32,634 nt of DNA, taken from contig CANHSA010000004.1 of NCBI GenBank assembly GCA_947463345.1, positions 1 through 32,634 of the forward strand, in the 5' to 3' direction. Origin of the DNA: Flavobacteriales bacterium. Its GTDB lineage: Bacteria; Bacteroidota; Bacteroidia; Flavobacteriales_D; Crocinitomicaceae. The notes beneath the pieces are model-generated. The model made no database searches. It was not told the DNA's origin and was given only the letters and a program-made list of their open reading frames with translations. The translations under genes and the position numbers were made by a program. This document shows, piece by piece, positions 1-8,657 of this stretch; positions within the stretch are counted from its first letter, which is position 1; each line of letters starts with the position of its first letter.

Positions 1-1995
1 CTTTCCCCAACAAACAGCTTTACCAATCATGGTCAAGCGGTTATCCAACCCGCTGCGCTCATCATCCCGATTCCAAGTGCAGGTGAAAGCCTAGAAGGGC
101 AATTGGTCCGTTTTGACAACGTCAATTTTGTTCAAACAGGCAACTTTGCGACTGGCAACAGTACAGTACAAATTTTTGACGGCTCCAACACCTTCGATGT
201 GCGCATCAACGGAAGCACCAACATCGATGGTTCTGCCATTCCTTCAGGTCCAATTAGCATTATTGGCTTAATGGGGCAATTCAATGCCAACTACCAATTG
301 ATTCCACGAAGTACGCAAGATATGTTCACTTATGTTGCGCCGGCCAGAGAAATCAATGTCAAAATTAACGGCAATAGCGTACTTTCAGGCGACACCTACG
401 TTGTCGGAACAACTGCAGCAACTACCATAACAATCGAAAACTACGGCGTTCAAAACCTTACCGTTTCTGGTGCAAGCTTTAGCGGCTCAAGCGCTTCAGA
501 ATACAGCTGCAATGCGAATGTTGTTGTAGGTGGAACAAGCAGCCAAAACGTTACGCTCAACTTCGCGCCTGCCGGAACGGGCTCGCGCTTGGCAACACTT
601 TCAATCGCCAACGACGACGCCGATGAAAACCCATACATCATCAATCTTTATGGTATTGGTACCAACAACTTAGCTACTGAACCAACTTCAAACCCAACCG
701 GACTCACCTTCCCTACTGTAAAACCTTATTCGCTGTCAGGTGAATACACTGCCGTTAGCGCAGAAAAATACATCGTATTGTGGAGACAAGGCGGTGCTGT
801 GGCTGGCTTACCAATCGATGGCGCGAGCTACAAGCGCGGCGATGTTGTTGGCAATGCGAAAGTGGCTTACATTGGTTCGGGAACAGGATTTACGCCGCGT
901 CACATCGAAGCAAATACCAATTATCATTTTGCTGTTTATGCGTTTAATGGCCCAGCAGGTTTTGAAAACTACCGCACCATGAACCCAGCAACTGGAAACG
1001 TCACTAGTACAGGTAGCCAAATTGGCAACTATTACAACGGTATCAACTCTGGTTCCACTTCATTCCTTTCGAACTTAAGCGCTTTGATCAACCCGCACAC
1101 CTCCATTACCTACTACAACTACCTCACTACCATGATGAACCAATATGAGGTGCGCGACACCACAAACGGTCAGTCTTATGTAGAATGTGTATACTCTGGT
1201 GAACGCAAGGTTTTCAACGATCCATTCACCTGGACTGCCCTAGGTTATTCAAGAGAACACACTTTCTCTCATTCCTGGATGCCAACTTTCCCATGCGATA
1301 GCCCAGAAAAACCTGAATACAACGATCAACACAACCTTTGGCCAACCAACCTTCAGCAAGCCAACACGCCACGTAGTAATTTACCTTTAATGGATATTGA
1401 CGGCAATGTTGTCTTCACTTATTTAGAAGGTCGCGTTGGCTACAGCGGCAACCAATTGGTTTACGAACCACGTCCGGAGCAAAAAGGCAATGCAGCTCGT
1501 TCAATCTTCTACATGGCTACTTGCTACAACGGTCAGTTGGGCAATACTTGGGAGCTTCCTGCTACCCAAAGCCAAGAATCTTTGAAAACATGGCATTTTG
1601 CCGATGCACCTGACAACTATGAAATCGCACGTCACGAATACGCTGCTGTTTTACAAGGTAACCGCAATCCGTTCATTGACTCAGCTTATTTTGCTTGTCA
1701 CATCAACTTTGCCAACATGAGCTACCTTCAATGCGATATGGGTCTTACTGAAAAATTAGACAACAACTTCTCTGTATTCCCTGTACCTGCATCGCAAACA
1801 CTATATGCACAAGTCAATGGTCTTGACATCTTTGCTTATCAAATTCACGACATTCAAGGACGCCAAGTTGGTGCAGCTCAAAACCTCAAGCTCCCAGTTT
1901 TGGCCTTGCCAATCAGCGAATTTAAAGCTGGCGTTTATTTCCTTACCGTCGATACTCAATACGGCCAAGTGAAACGCGAGTTTGTGATCGAATAA
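1..1995 (+). CDS. Endonuclease I family secreted nuclease, 5'-truncated, with choice-of-anchor D-like domain and type IX secretion C-terminal sorting domain
   Basis: Frame is open from base 1 (the ORF-track TTG at 103 is internal). Contains the endonuclease I-like region GYSREHTFSHSWMP...YNDQHNLWPTNLQQANTPRSNLPL, a Hydin/choice-of-anchor D-like segment (residues ~90-185), and a C-terminal T9SS-like domain (FSVFPVPASQTL...GVYFLTVDTQYGQVKREFVIE). Confidence 0.88.
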   Translation, partial: LSPTNSFTNHGQAVIQPAALIIPIPSAGESLEGQLVRFDNVNFVQTGNFATGNSTVQIFDGSNTFDVRINGSTNIDGSAIPSGPISIIGLMGQFNANYQLIPRSTQDMFTYVAPAREINVKINGNSVLSGDTYVVGTTAATTITIENYGVQNLTVSGASFSGSSASEYSCNANVVVGGTSSQNVTLNFAPAGTGSRLATLSIANDDADENPYIINLYGIGTNNLATEPTSNPTGLTFPTVKPYSLSGEYTAVSAEKYIVLWRQGGAVAGLPIDGASYKRGDVVGNAKVAYIGSGTGFTPRHIEANTNYHFAVYAFNGPAGFENYRTMNPATGNVTSTGSQIGNYYNGINSGSTSFLSNLSALINPHTSITYYNYLTTMMNQYEVRDTTNGQSYVECVYSGERKVFNDPFTWTALGYSREHTFSHSWMPTFPCDSPEKPEYNDQHNLWPTNLQQANTPRSNLPLMDIDGNVVFTYLEGRVGYSGNQLVYEPRPEQKGNAARSIFYMATCYNGQLGNTWELPATQSQESLKTWHFADAPDNYEIARHEYAAVLQGNRNPFIDSAYFACHINFANMSYLQCDMGLTEKLDNNFSVFPVPASQTLYAQVNGLDIFAYQIHDIQGRQVGAAQNLKLPVLALPISEFKAGVYFLTVDTQYGQVKREFVIE

Positions 1996-2693
1996 TGAAA
2001 TCAAACCTTTGGTATATAATTGTCGGAGCAAGCCTAATGGCTTGCTCCGCTCATTTTACCCCTACTTTTCAAATCAGTCATCAAGCTGTTGTTGCGTCAG
2101 CCACAGATTCTACTTTACTTCGGCATCTCCAACCTTACAGAGATACATTAAGTCAAGAATTCAGTGCCTATGTTGCTACTGCACCAGCCGATTTAGTCAT
2201 TAGCCGTCCTGGGTCAAACCTCATGAACTGGTGTGCCGATGCCGTTCTGAGCTCACAAACAGCAAACAAACGCCTCAGTGAACCTGTCATTTGCTTACTC
2301 AACACCGGCGGTTTGCGCAGCTCTTTTGGTGCAGGTAAGCTGACCCTAGCTGACTTTTACAAACTCATGCCTTTCGATAACCGCGTAGTTTGGGTCCATC
2401 TGCCCGTATCTAAAATTCCAGAAATTGAAAATTATCTAAAACAAAGTGGTGGAGAGCCAATAGCCAATTGCTCTTTCAAAAATGGCAAGCTCGACATACC
2501 GAGTTTGCTACCCAATCACCAATACATTTGGGTACTCACATCTGACTTCTTAGCAAACGGGGGCGACAAAATGATCTTCTTTTTAGGTTTGGAAAAAGAA
2601 GAAACTCCTATTCTGCTGCGCGATATCCTGATTGCAAGCGCCTACCTACAAGACACGCTCATTTTAGATCCACAATTAAGATATATCCGATGA
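1995..2693 (+). CDS. 5'-nucleotidase C-terminal domain lipoprotein (substrate-binding half of a split 5'-nucleotidase)
   Basis: 5_nucleotid_C motifs: NLMNWCADAVL, NTGGLRSSFGAGKLTLADFYKLMPFDNRVVWV, SDFLANGGDKM. Lipobox LMAC near the N-terminus. Overlaps the upstream stop codon. Confidence 0.88.
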   Translation: MKSNLWYIIVGASLMACSAHFTPTFQISHQAVVASATDSTLLRHLQPYRDTLSQEFSAYVATAPADLVISRPGSNLMNWCADAVLSSQTANKRLSEPVICLLNTGGLRSSFGAGKLTLADFYKLMPFDNRVVWVHLPVSKIPEIENYLKQSGGEPIANCSFKNGKLDIPSLLPNHQYIWVLTSDFLANGGDKMIFFLGLEKEETPILLRDILIASAYLQDTLILDPQLRYIR

Positions 2694-3592
2694 AGTTAAC
2701 GCGTAGGAAACTCTTTCAAAAATTTGGCATTTTATCCTTTGGATTGCTGCTTCCAAATTGGTTAAGTGCGGCTTCAAAGAAGAAAAATACACCCAAGCTC
2801 GTTATTCTTCATACCAACGACACTCATTCTCAAATTGACCCACTACCGGCCAATCATACCAAATTCCCCAATCAAGGAGGCATTATTGCGCGCAGTGCAT
2901 TGATAGACCAATTCCGAAAAACAAATGAACATATCTTATTGCTAGACGCCGGCGACTTCTTTCAAGGCACCGCTTATTTCAACCGTTTTAAAGGGGTTCT
3001 CGAAATGAAACTAATGAGTGCTTTGGGTTACGATGTCGTCACTTTAGGCAATCACGACTTCGACATCGGTATTGACGGCTTCATGAATGCACAACAACAT
3101 GCCAATTTCAAGTTTGTCAATGCCAATTATAACTTTGGCCAAACGGCAATGGCAAAGGTTGTTGCCCCGCATCACATCATTCAAAAAGGACCCTTCAAAA
3201 TTGGGGTGTTTGGTGTGGGAATCGATCTAAACGGACTTGTTCCCTCCAGTAATTTCTCAGGTATTGAAATGCAAGATCCTTATTTGAGCGCTGAAAATTC
3301 AATTCAACAACTCAAAGCCGAGGAGTGTAACCTGATCATTTGTTTATCTCACTTGGGATACCAATACGAAGATTTAAACAAACCCAGTGATGTCTTACTT
3401 GCTCAAAAAGTAGCTGATATCGACCTCATTTTAGGTGGGCATACCCATACGTTTTTGGATGTACCCACGAAAATCAAGGACCCAAACGGAAAGGAAGTTT
3501 ATATTCACCAAGTAGGATGGGCCGGCGTCAGGCTTGGCGTTATAGAGGTTTCGGATAAAAAGTTTAACTTTCGTCAAAAAAAGATCCATTGA
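2690..3592 (+). CDS. Metallophosphoesterase (catalytic half of a split 5'-nucleotidase), probable Tat substrate
   Basis: Metallophosphatase motifs ILHTNDTHSQ, DAGDFFQGT, TLGNHDFDIG, GGHTHTF. N-terminal TRRKLFQKFG followed by a hydrophobic stretch. Overlaps the upstream gene by 4 nt. Confidence 0.9.
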   Translation: MKLTRRKLFQKFGILSFGLLLPNWLSAASKKKNTPKLVILHTNDTHSQIDPLPANHTKFPNQGGIIARSALIDQFRKTNEHILLLDAGDFFQGTAYFNRFKGVLEMKLMSALGYDVVTLGNHDFDIGIDGFMNAQQHANFKFVNANYNFGQTAMAKVVAPHHIIQKGPFKIGVFGVGIDLNGLVPSSNFSGIEMQDPYLSAENSIQQLKAEECNLIICLSHLGYQYEDLNKPSDVLLAQKVADIDLILGGHTHTFLDVPTKIKDPNGKEVYIHQVGWAGVRLGVIEVSDKKFNFRQKKIH

Positions 3593-4533
3593 TTCAAAAA
3601 TTAATTGGCGTTCACCTCATTGCTTTCCTACTTTATTCTTGCACAAAGGAGGTCAATATAACGATACCGGAATTGCCACCGCAATTGGTAGTCGATGGCA
3701 ATATTGAAACCGGATGCAACCCGCTTGTGTTACTGACGATGTCGCAATATGCAGCAGATACAGTAAGTTTACTCAACTATTTGAACAGTGTAGTTAGCGA
3801 TGCAGAAGTAAGTGTTGTCAATGGCAATGACACCTTTGCACTTATCCCCACCTTTGTCCAGGACCTTTCGCTTGAAAGTCAGAAAAGACTAGCTGAAATG
3901 CTGCGCCTCGAGCTCAACGAAGTGCAATTTTTACCCATACAAGTCTATACCTCATCTGCACTTATTGGCAGTGCAAATCAAAGTTATGAATTGTGTATTG
4001 CTCATAATGGAAAGCTCTTTAAAGGAAGTACTTACCTCCTGCCACCGCCTGAACTTGATACCTTGTTTTGGAAAAGAGAAACAGCTACAACCGAATATGG
4101 CTATAGTTGGGCACGCTTATCTGACCCTATTGCTAGTGCCGATGCCTATCGTTGGGAGGTGCGCCGCATCGACAAAGATGAGAATGGAGCCGACCTCGAT
4201 CCTATTTTTAGACGTGCCCGCGGCGGCATCTTTTCGGATGAATTTTTTGACGGCATCCAAATAGAATTTTATTTTCAGAATCCGCTCAAAAGAAAAGACA
4301 GCACACATCTGAAGGAATACCGCCGTTATTATCGGTATGGTGATAGCGTTGTTGTCAAGTTTTCAAAAATGGATCAGGCTGTATTTACTTATTTCGACAG
4401 AAAAGCAGCTCAACTCGATGCGGCATCTAACCCTTATGCCACGCCCATTAACATCCCGTCCAACATCAAAGGTTGTCTGGGCATTTGGGCAGGCTTCAGC
4501 CCTTGGTATGACACCCTCATTTGTATAGATTAA
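3589..4533 (+). CDS. DUF4249 domain-containing lipoprotein
   Basis: Signal with lipobox (LLYSC), IPELPPQLVVDGNIE start typical of DUF4249, and mid-protein LSDPIASADAYRWEV...FSDEFFDG pattern. TTG start overlaps the preceding stop. Confidence 0.75.
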   Translation: MIQKLIGVHLIAFLLYSCTKEVNITIPELPPQLVVDGNIETGCNPLVLLTMSQYAADTVSLLNYLNSVVSDAEVSVVNGNDTFALIPTFVQDLSLESQKRLAEMLRLELNEVQFLPIQVYTSSALIGSANQSYELCIAHNGKLFKGSTYLLPPPELDTLFWKRETATTEYGYSWARLSDPIASADAYRWEVRRIDKDENGADLDPIFRRARGGIFSDEFFDGIQIEFYFQNPLKRKDSTHLKEYRRYYRYGDSVVVKFSKMDQAVFTYFDRKAAQLDAASNPYATPINIPSNIKGCLGIWAGFSPWYDTLICID

Positions 4534-4638
4534 ATTCATTTCTATACGGTTGACTATAAGTTATTTTTATTTCATATACCAATTTTCTAATTGAACAATG
4601 ACTGCGTTTTGGTGTTAATAGTACACAAAACCTTATTT

Positions 4639-6048
4639 ATGTTTCGCTCAATTATTGCTTTTCTCCTTTTATCTGTTACCAATTTTAACTTTGCACAAAC
4701 GACCGTTACAGGTGGCATCTATCAAAGCACCACTTGGACCACTGCAGGAAGCCCTTACCTCATGACGGGCTCAATGGTTGTATTTCCAGGAGCTACGCTT
4801 ACGATAGAACCTGGAGTAGAGGTTCGGGTAACACCAGACTATTCTTTTAATACAGGCAACCTTCGCTATTTAGAAATCAGAGGAACCCTCATTGCCATAG
4901 GAACCGATGCCGCGCCAATTACCTTCAAGACTACCGACGCTAGTATCCTAGGCCAACAAACTTGGGAAGGCATCAGAATCAAAGGCTCGCAGAGTGGCAA
5001 TGTTCAGCTTGACCGCTTTCGTCTTTTTGATAGCTGGCTCGGCATCAACAATGATATTGCTCAGCCCGGTGTCAATTACATTTGGACGAACTGCCAATTC
5101 AAAAACAACAATTATAGTATCCAACTCAATGCCGACATGACTTACAATGGTTGTTTGTTCGAAAACAACGGCGTAGGGCAAGCCGCACAAATTTTATATG
5201 GTTCACTGTCTGCCAACAATTGCCAATTCATCAATAACTTTTGTTCTTTCACGTGGTCAAATTCTATTACTGTAGACAACTGCCTCTTCGAAGGGAACGG
5301 CAACAATATCATTGGTTCACCTGGTTTGGTAAGCAACTGCCAATTCATCGATAACGACTTCGCTTTTGCAGAGGCTTACGGACATACGATTCAAAATTGT
5401 TACTTTGAAGGTAATGGAGTAGCTATTGACAACTCTGGTGGGGCAAATATCAGTAACAACACCTTTGATAGTAATGTTTTAGCGGTTCGTTTGGGCGACG
5501 GCAGTTCACTCACCAATAATATCATCACCAACAACGGTGTGGGTGTTGCCGTGTTGGCTTACAGTCCAAACTCTACACTTATTGAAAACAACACCATTTG
5601 TTACAACACCGACTACAACCTTCAAAACCTAACCGACAAAAACTTCCAGGTCAACGCCAATTGTTTTTGCTCTCAAGATTCTACCTATATAGAAAACCTC
5701 ATCCTAGATGGCTATGACGACATCACAAGTGGTTTGGTCAACTACGCTATCTACGACGACTCCTGCGCCAATGTATTAGATTACATCGTCAAAATCAACC
5801 TAGACGGCAATGCAGGCATAAACATCTTAGAAGCTGCTAACTGGAAGTTGAAAGGACAAGATGCCAATGCGCTGTACATCGAAACAACGCAAGCGCTAGA
5901 GCTCGAGCTTCTCAATTCCTTAGGGCAAGTTCAAAAAGTTGTTGCGCTTCAAAAAGGCGACAATCAAATGGCAACAGCTGGCCTTTCAAGTGGCATCTAT
6001 TTTCTGAAAAATGCCTTCGGAAAAACTCAGAAAATCATACTACAATAA
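4639..6048 (+). CDS. Secreted right-handed parallel beta-helix repeat protein with T9SS C-terminal domain
   Basis: Signal peptide MFRSIIAFLLLSVTNFNFAQ supports the ATG at 4639 rather than the track's 4591. Repeated NCxFxNN / NNxFxxN rungs. C-terminal GLSSGIYFLKNAFGKTQKIILQ. Confidence 0.82.
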   Translation: MFRSIIAFLLLSVTNFNFAQTTVTGGIYQSTTWTTAGSPYLMTGSMVVFPGATLTIEPGVEVRVTPDYSFNTGNLRYLEIRGTLIAIGTDAAPITFKTTDASILGQQTWEGIRIKGSQSGNVQLDRFRLFDSWLGINNDIAQPGVNYIWTNCQFKNNNYSIQLNADMTYNGCLFENNGVGQAAQILYGSLSANNCQFINNFCSFTWSNSITVDNCLFEGNGNNIIGSPGLVSNCQFIDNDFAFAEAYGHTIQNCYFEGNGVAIDNSGGANISNNTFDSNVLAVRLGDGSSLTNNIITNNGVGVAVLAYSPNSTLIENNTICYNTDYNLQNLTDKNFQVNANCFCSQDSTYIENLILDGYDDITSGLVNYAIYDDSCANVLDYIVKINLDGNAGINILEAANWKLKGQDANALYIETTQALELELLNSLGQVQKVVALQKGDNQMATAGLSSGIYFLKNAFGKTQKIILQ

Positions 6049-6148
6049 GTCAACACTCACGTTGCTTACAATGCAATATATTTTGCACTTAAAGATGTAA
6101 AGTTCTTCAGATAGCAAGTGCCAAAGATGATAGACCTCAATTCCTAAC

Positions 6149-6176
6149 TTGATTCTTTTTCAAATCACTATCTTTG
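6149..6176 (+). promoter_or_regulatory. Bacteroidota-type sigma promoter for gltX
   Basis: TTG (6149-6151), N17, TATCTTTG (6169-6176). Matches the TTG...TAnnTTTG consensus; ATG at 6195. Confidence 0.6.
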
Positions 6177-6194
6177 CAGTCTAGAAAAAATATT

Positions 6195-7724
6195 ATGTCT
6201 TCAGTACCTGTTCGCGTTCGCTTTGCCCCTTCTCCTACTGGCCCGCTCCATATGGGAGGTGTGCGCACGGCTCTTTACAATTACCTTTTTGCTAAAAAAC
6301 ATAACGGCACCTTCTTGATCCGCGTAGAAGACACCGACCAAACCCGCTTTGTTCCGGGCGCGCAAGATTACATCATGGATGCACTTGCTTGGTGTGGAAT
6401 TATGCCCACAGAAGGCCCTGGCTTGGGTGGCTCATTTGGCCCCTACGTTCAGTCTGAGCGCAAAGCTATGTACAAACCCTACGCCGAACAACTCATCGCC
6501 GAAGACAAAGCCTATTACGCTTTTGACAGCGCCGAAGACCTCGACCGCATGCGCGACCAAGCCAAAACCATGGGCATGCCCAATTGGCAATACAACAGCG
6601 TTACGCGCAGCAGCATGCGCAACTCCCTCACTTTGCCGCAATCTGAGGTAGAACAACTCTTAGCTGCCGGCGAACCCTACGTTATCCGCATGAAAATGCC
6701 GCGCAACCGCGACGTCCGTTTCTCTGACCTCATCCGCGGTTGGGTTGTTGTCAATACCAACAACCTCGACGACAAAGTATTGTTCAAGAGCGATGGCATG
6801 CCAACCTACCACCTCGCCAACATCGTCGACGACCACACCATGGAGATCAGCCATGTCATTCGCGGCGAAGAATGGTTGCCATCAGCACCTCTTCACGTAT
6901 TGCTTTACGAAGCATTTGGTTGGCCTTGCCCTGAATTCGCGCATCTTCCACTTCTACTGCGTCCAGATGGCAATGGCAAACTCTCTAAACGCGATGGCGA
7001 CCGCCTCGGCTTCCCTGTATTCCCTACCAATTGGACTACCGCTGAAGGTGAGCTCTACTCTGGTTACCGCGAAAAAGGCTACTTGCCTGGGGCGTTTATC
7101 AATATGCTTGCCCTCCTTGGCTGGAACCCCGGTACAACACAAGAAATATTTACCTTAGACGAGCTCGTGGAAGCCTTTTCACTCGAGCGCGTCAGTAAAG
7201 CAGGTGCCAAATTCGACCCTGAAAAAACCAAATGGTTTCAACAAACCTATTTGCGCGCCCAATCTAATGCTGAAATCGCACAGCAACTGCGTCAGGTTCA
7301 GCCCCTTGATTTACCAGATGCCGCACTAGAACAAATTTGTCACCTCATGAAAGAACGTGCCACTTTTGTACAAGACATCCTTACAGAAGGTGCTTATCTC
7401 TTCGGACGCCCTACTGCGTTTGATGCAGAAACCATTCGCAAAAAATGGAAACCAGAAACCGCAGCCTATATCCAAGAATGGAAACACCTTGTTGCCAACC
7501 TGACAGATTTTTCTGCAAGTTCGATCGAGCTTGCCTTTAAAACTTTCTTAGCCGAAAAACAACTTGGCATTGGTGCAGTGCTCCTTCCTTATCGTTTGGT
7601 ACTAACTGGCGTTGGCGCTGGCCCTGGCATGTTCGAGATTTCTGAATTCCTCGGAAAAGAAGAAGTCCTTGCGCGTCTAGACCTTGGCCTAAGTGCAGTC
7701 GAAGCCATCCTCCATGAAGCATAA
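6195..7724 (+). CDS. gltX: Glutamate--tRNA ligase
   Basis: VRVRFAPSPTGPLHMGGVRTALYNYLFA, VEDTDQTR, GEEWLPSAPLH, KLSKRDG. ATG at 6195 fits better than the track's TTG at 6174. Confidence 0.97.
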   Translation: MSSVPVRVRFAPSPTGPLHMGGVRTALYNYLFAKKHNGTFLIRVEDTDQTRFVPGAQDYIMDALAWCGIMPTEGPGLGGSFGPYVQSERKAMYKPYAEQLIAEDKAYYAFDSAEDLDRMRDQAKTMGMPNWQYNSVTRSSMRNSLTLPQSEVEQLLAAGEPYVIRMKMPRNRDVRFSDLIRGWVVVNTNNLDDKVLFKSDGMPTYHLANIVDDHTMEISHVIRGEEWLPSAPLHVLLYEAFGWPCPEFAHLPLLLRPDGNGKLSKRDGDRLGFPVFPTNWTTAEGELYSGYREKGYLPGAFINMLALLGWNPGTTQEIFTLDELVEAFSLERVSKAGAKFDPEKTKWFQQTYLRAQSNAEIAQQLRQVQPLDLPDAALEQICHLMKERATFVQDILTEGAYLFGRPTAFDAETIRKKWKPETAAYIQEWKHLVANLTDFSASSIELAFKTFLAEKQLGIGAVLLPYRLVLTGVGAGPGMFEISEFLGKEEVLARLDLGLSAVEAILHEA

Positions 7725-8073
7725 AATTTTTGTCAACGGCATCAAGTGCTATGCTTTTCACGGCTGCCTGCCCGAAGAAGGTCGTATTGGAGGTCACTAC
7801 GAAGTCGATATCGAAATGCTGACCAACTTTAGCAAGGCTGCCGAGCAAGACACGCTTGCAGACACCATTGATTACGTTGATGTCAACCGCATTGTAGTTG
7901 AAGAAATGGCCATCCGCTCCAAACTCATTGAGCACGTTGGTCAACGCATCCTGACCAGAATCAAAACTGAATTAAAAGGGATTGAAGCCTTGAAAGTAAA
8001 AATCACCAAACTTTGTCCGCCGATCAACGGCGACGTACATTCGGTGGCTATACTCATCGAAGACGAAGCCTAA
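7714..8073 (+). CDS. folB: Dihydroneopterin aldolase
   Basis: MKHKIFVNGIKCYAFHGCLPEEGRIGGHYEVDI...ADTIDYVDVN. ATG at 7714 overlaps the gltX end by 11 nt. Confidence 0.92.
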   Translation: MKHKIFVNGIKCYAFHGCLPEEGRIGGHYEVDIEMLTNFSKAAEQDTLADTIDYVDVNRIVVEEMAIRSKLIEHVGQRILTRIKTELKGIEALKVKITKLCPPINGDVHSVAILIEDEA

Positions 8074-8654
8074 AGCGCGGCCTTTTCTTGTAGAAATTCC
8101 AAAAATTGAGCAGTAGCCCTGGCCCTATGACTATACTGATTTTTTTCAGCGAGGGTCATTTGTGCAAAAGTCTTGCCGACTTCTTCCGGGATAAACAAAG
8201 GATCGTAGCCAAAACCTTCCGTACCATTCTTTTGCATTCCAATGCTGCCCTTTACGATTCCAGTAAATTGCAGCGCTTGGTCTCCATCGCAATAAGTAAT
8301 GACGGTTTTGAATTGCGCGCTTCTATCTGCTTGACCTTCTAGCGCTTGTAAGAGTTTATCCATATTGTCTTGATCACTGCGCTGCGCTCCTGCATAACGT
8401 GCAGAATGCACACCTGGCGCGCCATTTAAAGCGCTAACTTCAAGACCGGTGTCATCTGCAAAACAAGGCAAACCAAAATGCGCAAAAACCCACTGGGCTT
8501 TAAAGGCAGAATTGCCTTCTATAGTAGGTTCGTCTTCCGGAATTTCTTCTTTTAAGTGGAGGTCTTGCAAAGTGAGCAGTGTGAGGCCGTCAGGTAAAAT
8601 AGAACGGATTTCTTCAGCCTTCTTTTGATTGTGACTGGCAAAAATAATTTTCAT
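8070..8654 (-). CDS. rdgB: Non-canonical purine NTP pyrophosphatase (RdgB/HAM1 family)
   Basis: IIFASHNQKKAEEIRSILP, FADDTGLEVSALNGAPGVHSARYAG, GFGYDPLFIPEEVGKTFAQM. Confidence 0.95.
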   Translation of the reverse strand: MKIIFASHNQKKAEEIRSILPDGLTLLTLQDLHLKEEIPEDEPTIEGNSAFKAQWVFAHFGLPCFADDTGLEVSALNGAPGVHSARYAGAQRSDQDNMDKLLQALEGQADRSAQFKTVITYCDGDQALQFTGIVKGSIGMQKNGTEGFGYDPLFIPEEVGKTFAQMTLAEKNQYSHRARATAQFLEFLQEKAAL

Positions 8655-8657
8655 GGG

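Noticed and set aside
6076-6091. TGCAA-tatatt-TTGCA dyad downstream of the beta-helix gene
   Set aside because: Only a 5-bp stem and no T-tract; too weak to call a terminator or operator.
6745-7158. 137-aa out-of-frame ORF inside gltX
   Set aside because: Same-strand alternative frame of a solid gltX; low-complexity Thr/Ser-rich composition typical of a frame-shifted reading.
7537-7944. 135-aa minus-strand ORF across the gltX/folB junction
   Set aside because: Overlaps two confidently identified genes on the other strand and has no domain signal.
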